DNA from: Psococerastis gibbosa
Taxonomy: Eukaryota > Arthropoda > Insecta > Psocodea > Psocidae
Assembly: GCA_963971405.1 (NCBI GenBank)
Contig: OZ020491.1
Span: 5,016,855-5,080,854 of the forward strand
Direction of reading: 5' to 3'
Length of the DNA stretch: 64,000 bases
Position numbers and translations under genes: made by a program. Numbering within the stretch: position 1 is the stretch's first letter; each line of letters starts with the position of its first letter. The notes beneath the pieces are model-generated. The model had not been told where the DNA came from, made no database searches, and saw nothing but the letters and a program-made list of their open reading frames with translations. Below are positions 63,875-64,000 of the stretch, piece after piece.

Positions 63875-64000
63875 AATGCCAACGGCCCTACCATGTTGAT
63901 TCCATGAGAGCAGAACATGTTTCAAACTGCGGCAAACTTGGTAGAGTGTACAACGTTGGCAGGGAAACATGGTGAGACATGATAACGCGCTGAGACTGTA
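63875..64000 (+). repeat. Dispersed repeat R1, cut by the window end
   Basis: The left part of R1 (GCCAACGGCCCTACCATG, ATGTTTCAAACTGCGGCAAA, GTGTACAACGTTGGCAGGGA, GATAACGCGCTGAGACT) runs off the right edge. Confidence 0.7.

Overview
The window is eukaryotic, AT-rich, repeat-laden DNA from an animal, most likely an arthropod or another invertebrate. The arguments are GT-AG introns, a recognisable animal gene split over 40 kb, a Copia retrotransposon that uses the internal half-tRNA primer site known from insect copia, Penelope-like and non-LTR retroelements, tRNA-derived SINEs, and many short palindromic DNA elements. The exact species cannot be named from sequence alone. A 200-base run of N (35081-35280) is an assembly gap inside a GAT-rich repeat.

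The backbone of the first 43 kb is one plus-strand gene, an anoctamin (TMEM16) membrane protein. Ten exons join in phase from 4479 to 42791 (about 552 codons). They cover the pore region, all six calcium-ligand positions and the C-terminus. The 5' exons lie left of the window. The last exon sits in a four-fold tandem duplication of itself with its splice acceptor (about 42130-42800), the most interesting host feature here. A single-exon F-box/LRR gene (14101-15699, minus strand) lies in the intron after exon 4. Two identical 170-base inverted LINE ends (6455-6624 and 20981-21150) flank exon 4.

The introns are packed with mobile DNA: a LINE reverse transcriptase (minus strand, about 6455-8815), a Penelope-like element with RT and GIY-YIG domains (39426-41420), hAT-type and TTAA-type non-autonomous elements with clear target duplications, palindromic elements nested in each other, two tRNA-derived SINE families, satellites and microsatellites.

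From 43 kb to the end I see only repeats and transposons. The centrepiece is a complete Copia LTR retrotransposon (47757-52412) with two 258-base LTRs that look identical, a 5-base target duplication, an internal initiator-tRNA-Met primer site, and two long ORFs (Gag-protease-integrase, then RT-RNase H). The ORFs are separated by a 24-base copy of the element's own LTR/primer-site junction. That copy forms a hairpin and supplies both the stop codon of ORF1 and the start codon of ORF2. Further right are a LINE RNase H fragment (58244-59023), a triple-nested palindromic element (about 59586-60372), and a hAT element (61914-63376) that carries a LINE fragment and itself sits in an older repeat.

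There is no operon structure. Apart from the anoctamin and F-box genes, nearly all long ORFs belong to transposable elements.
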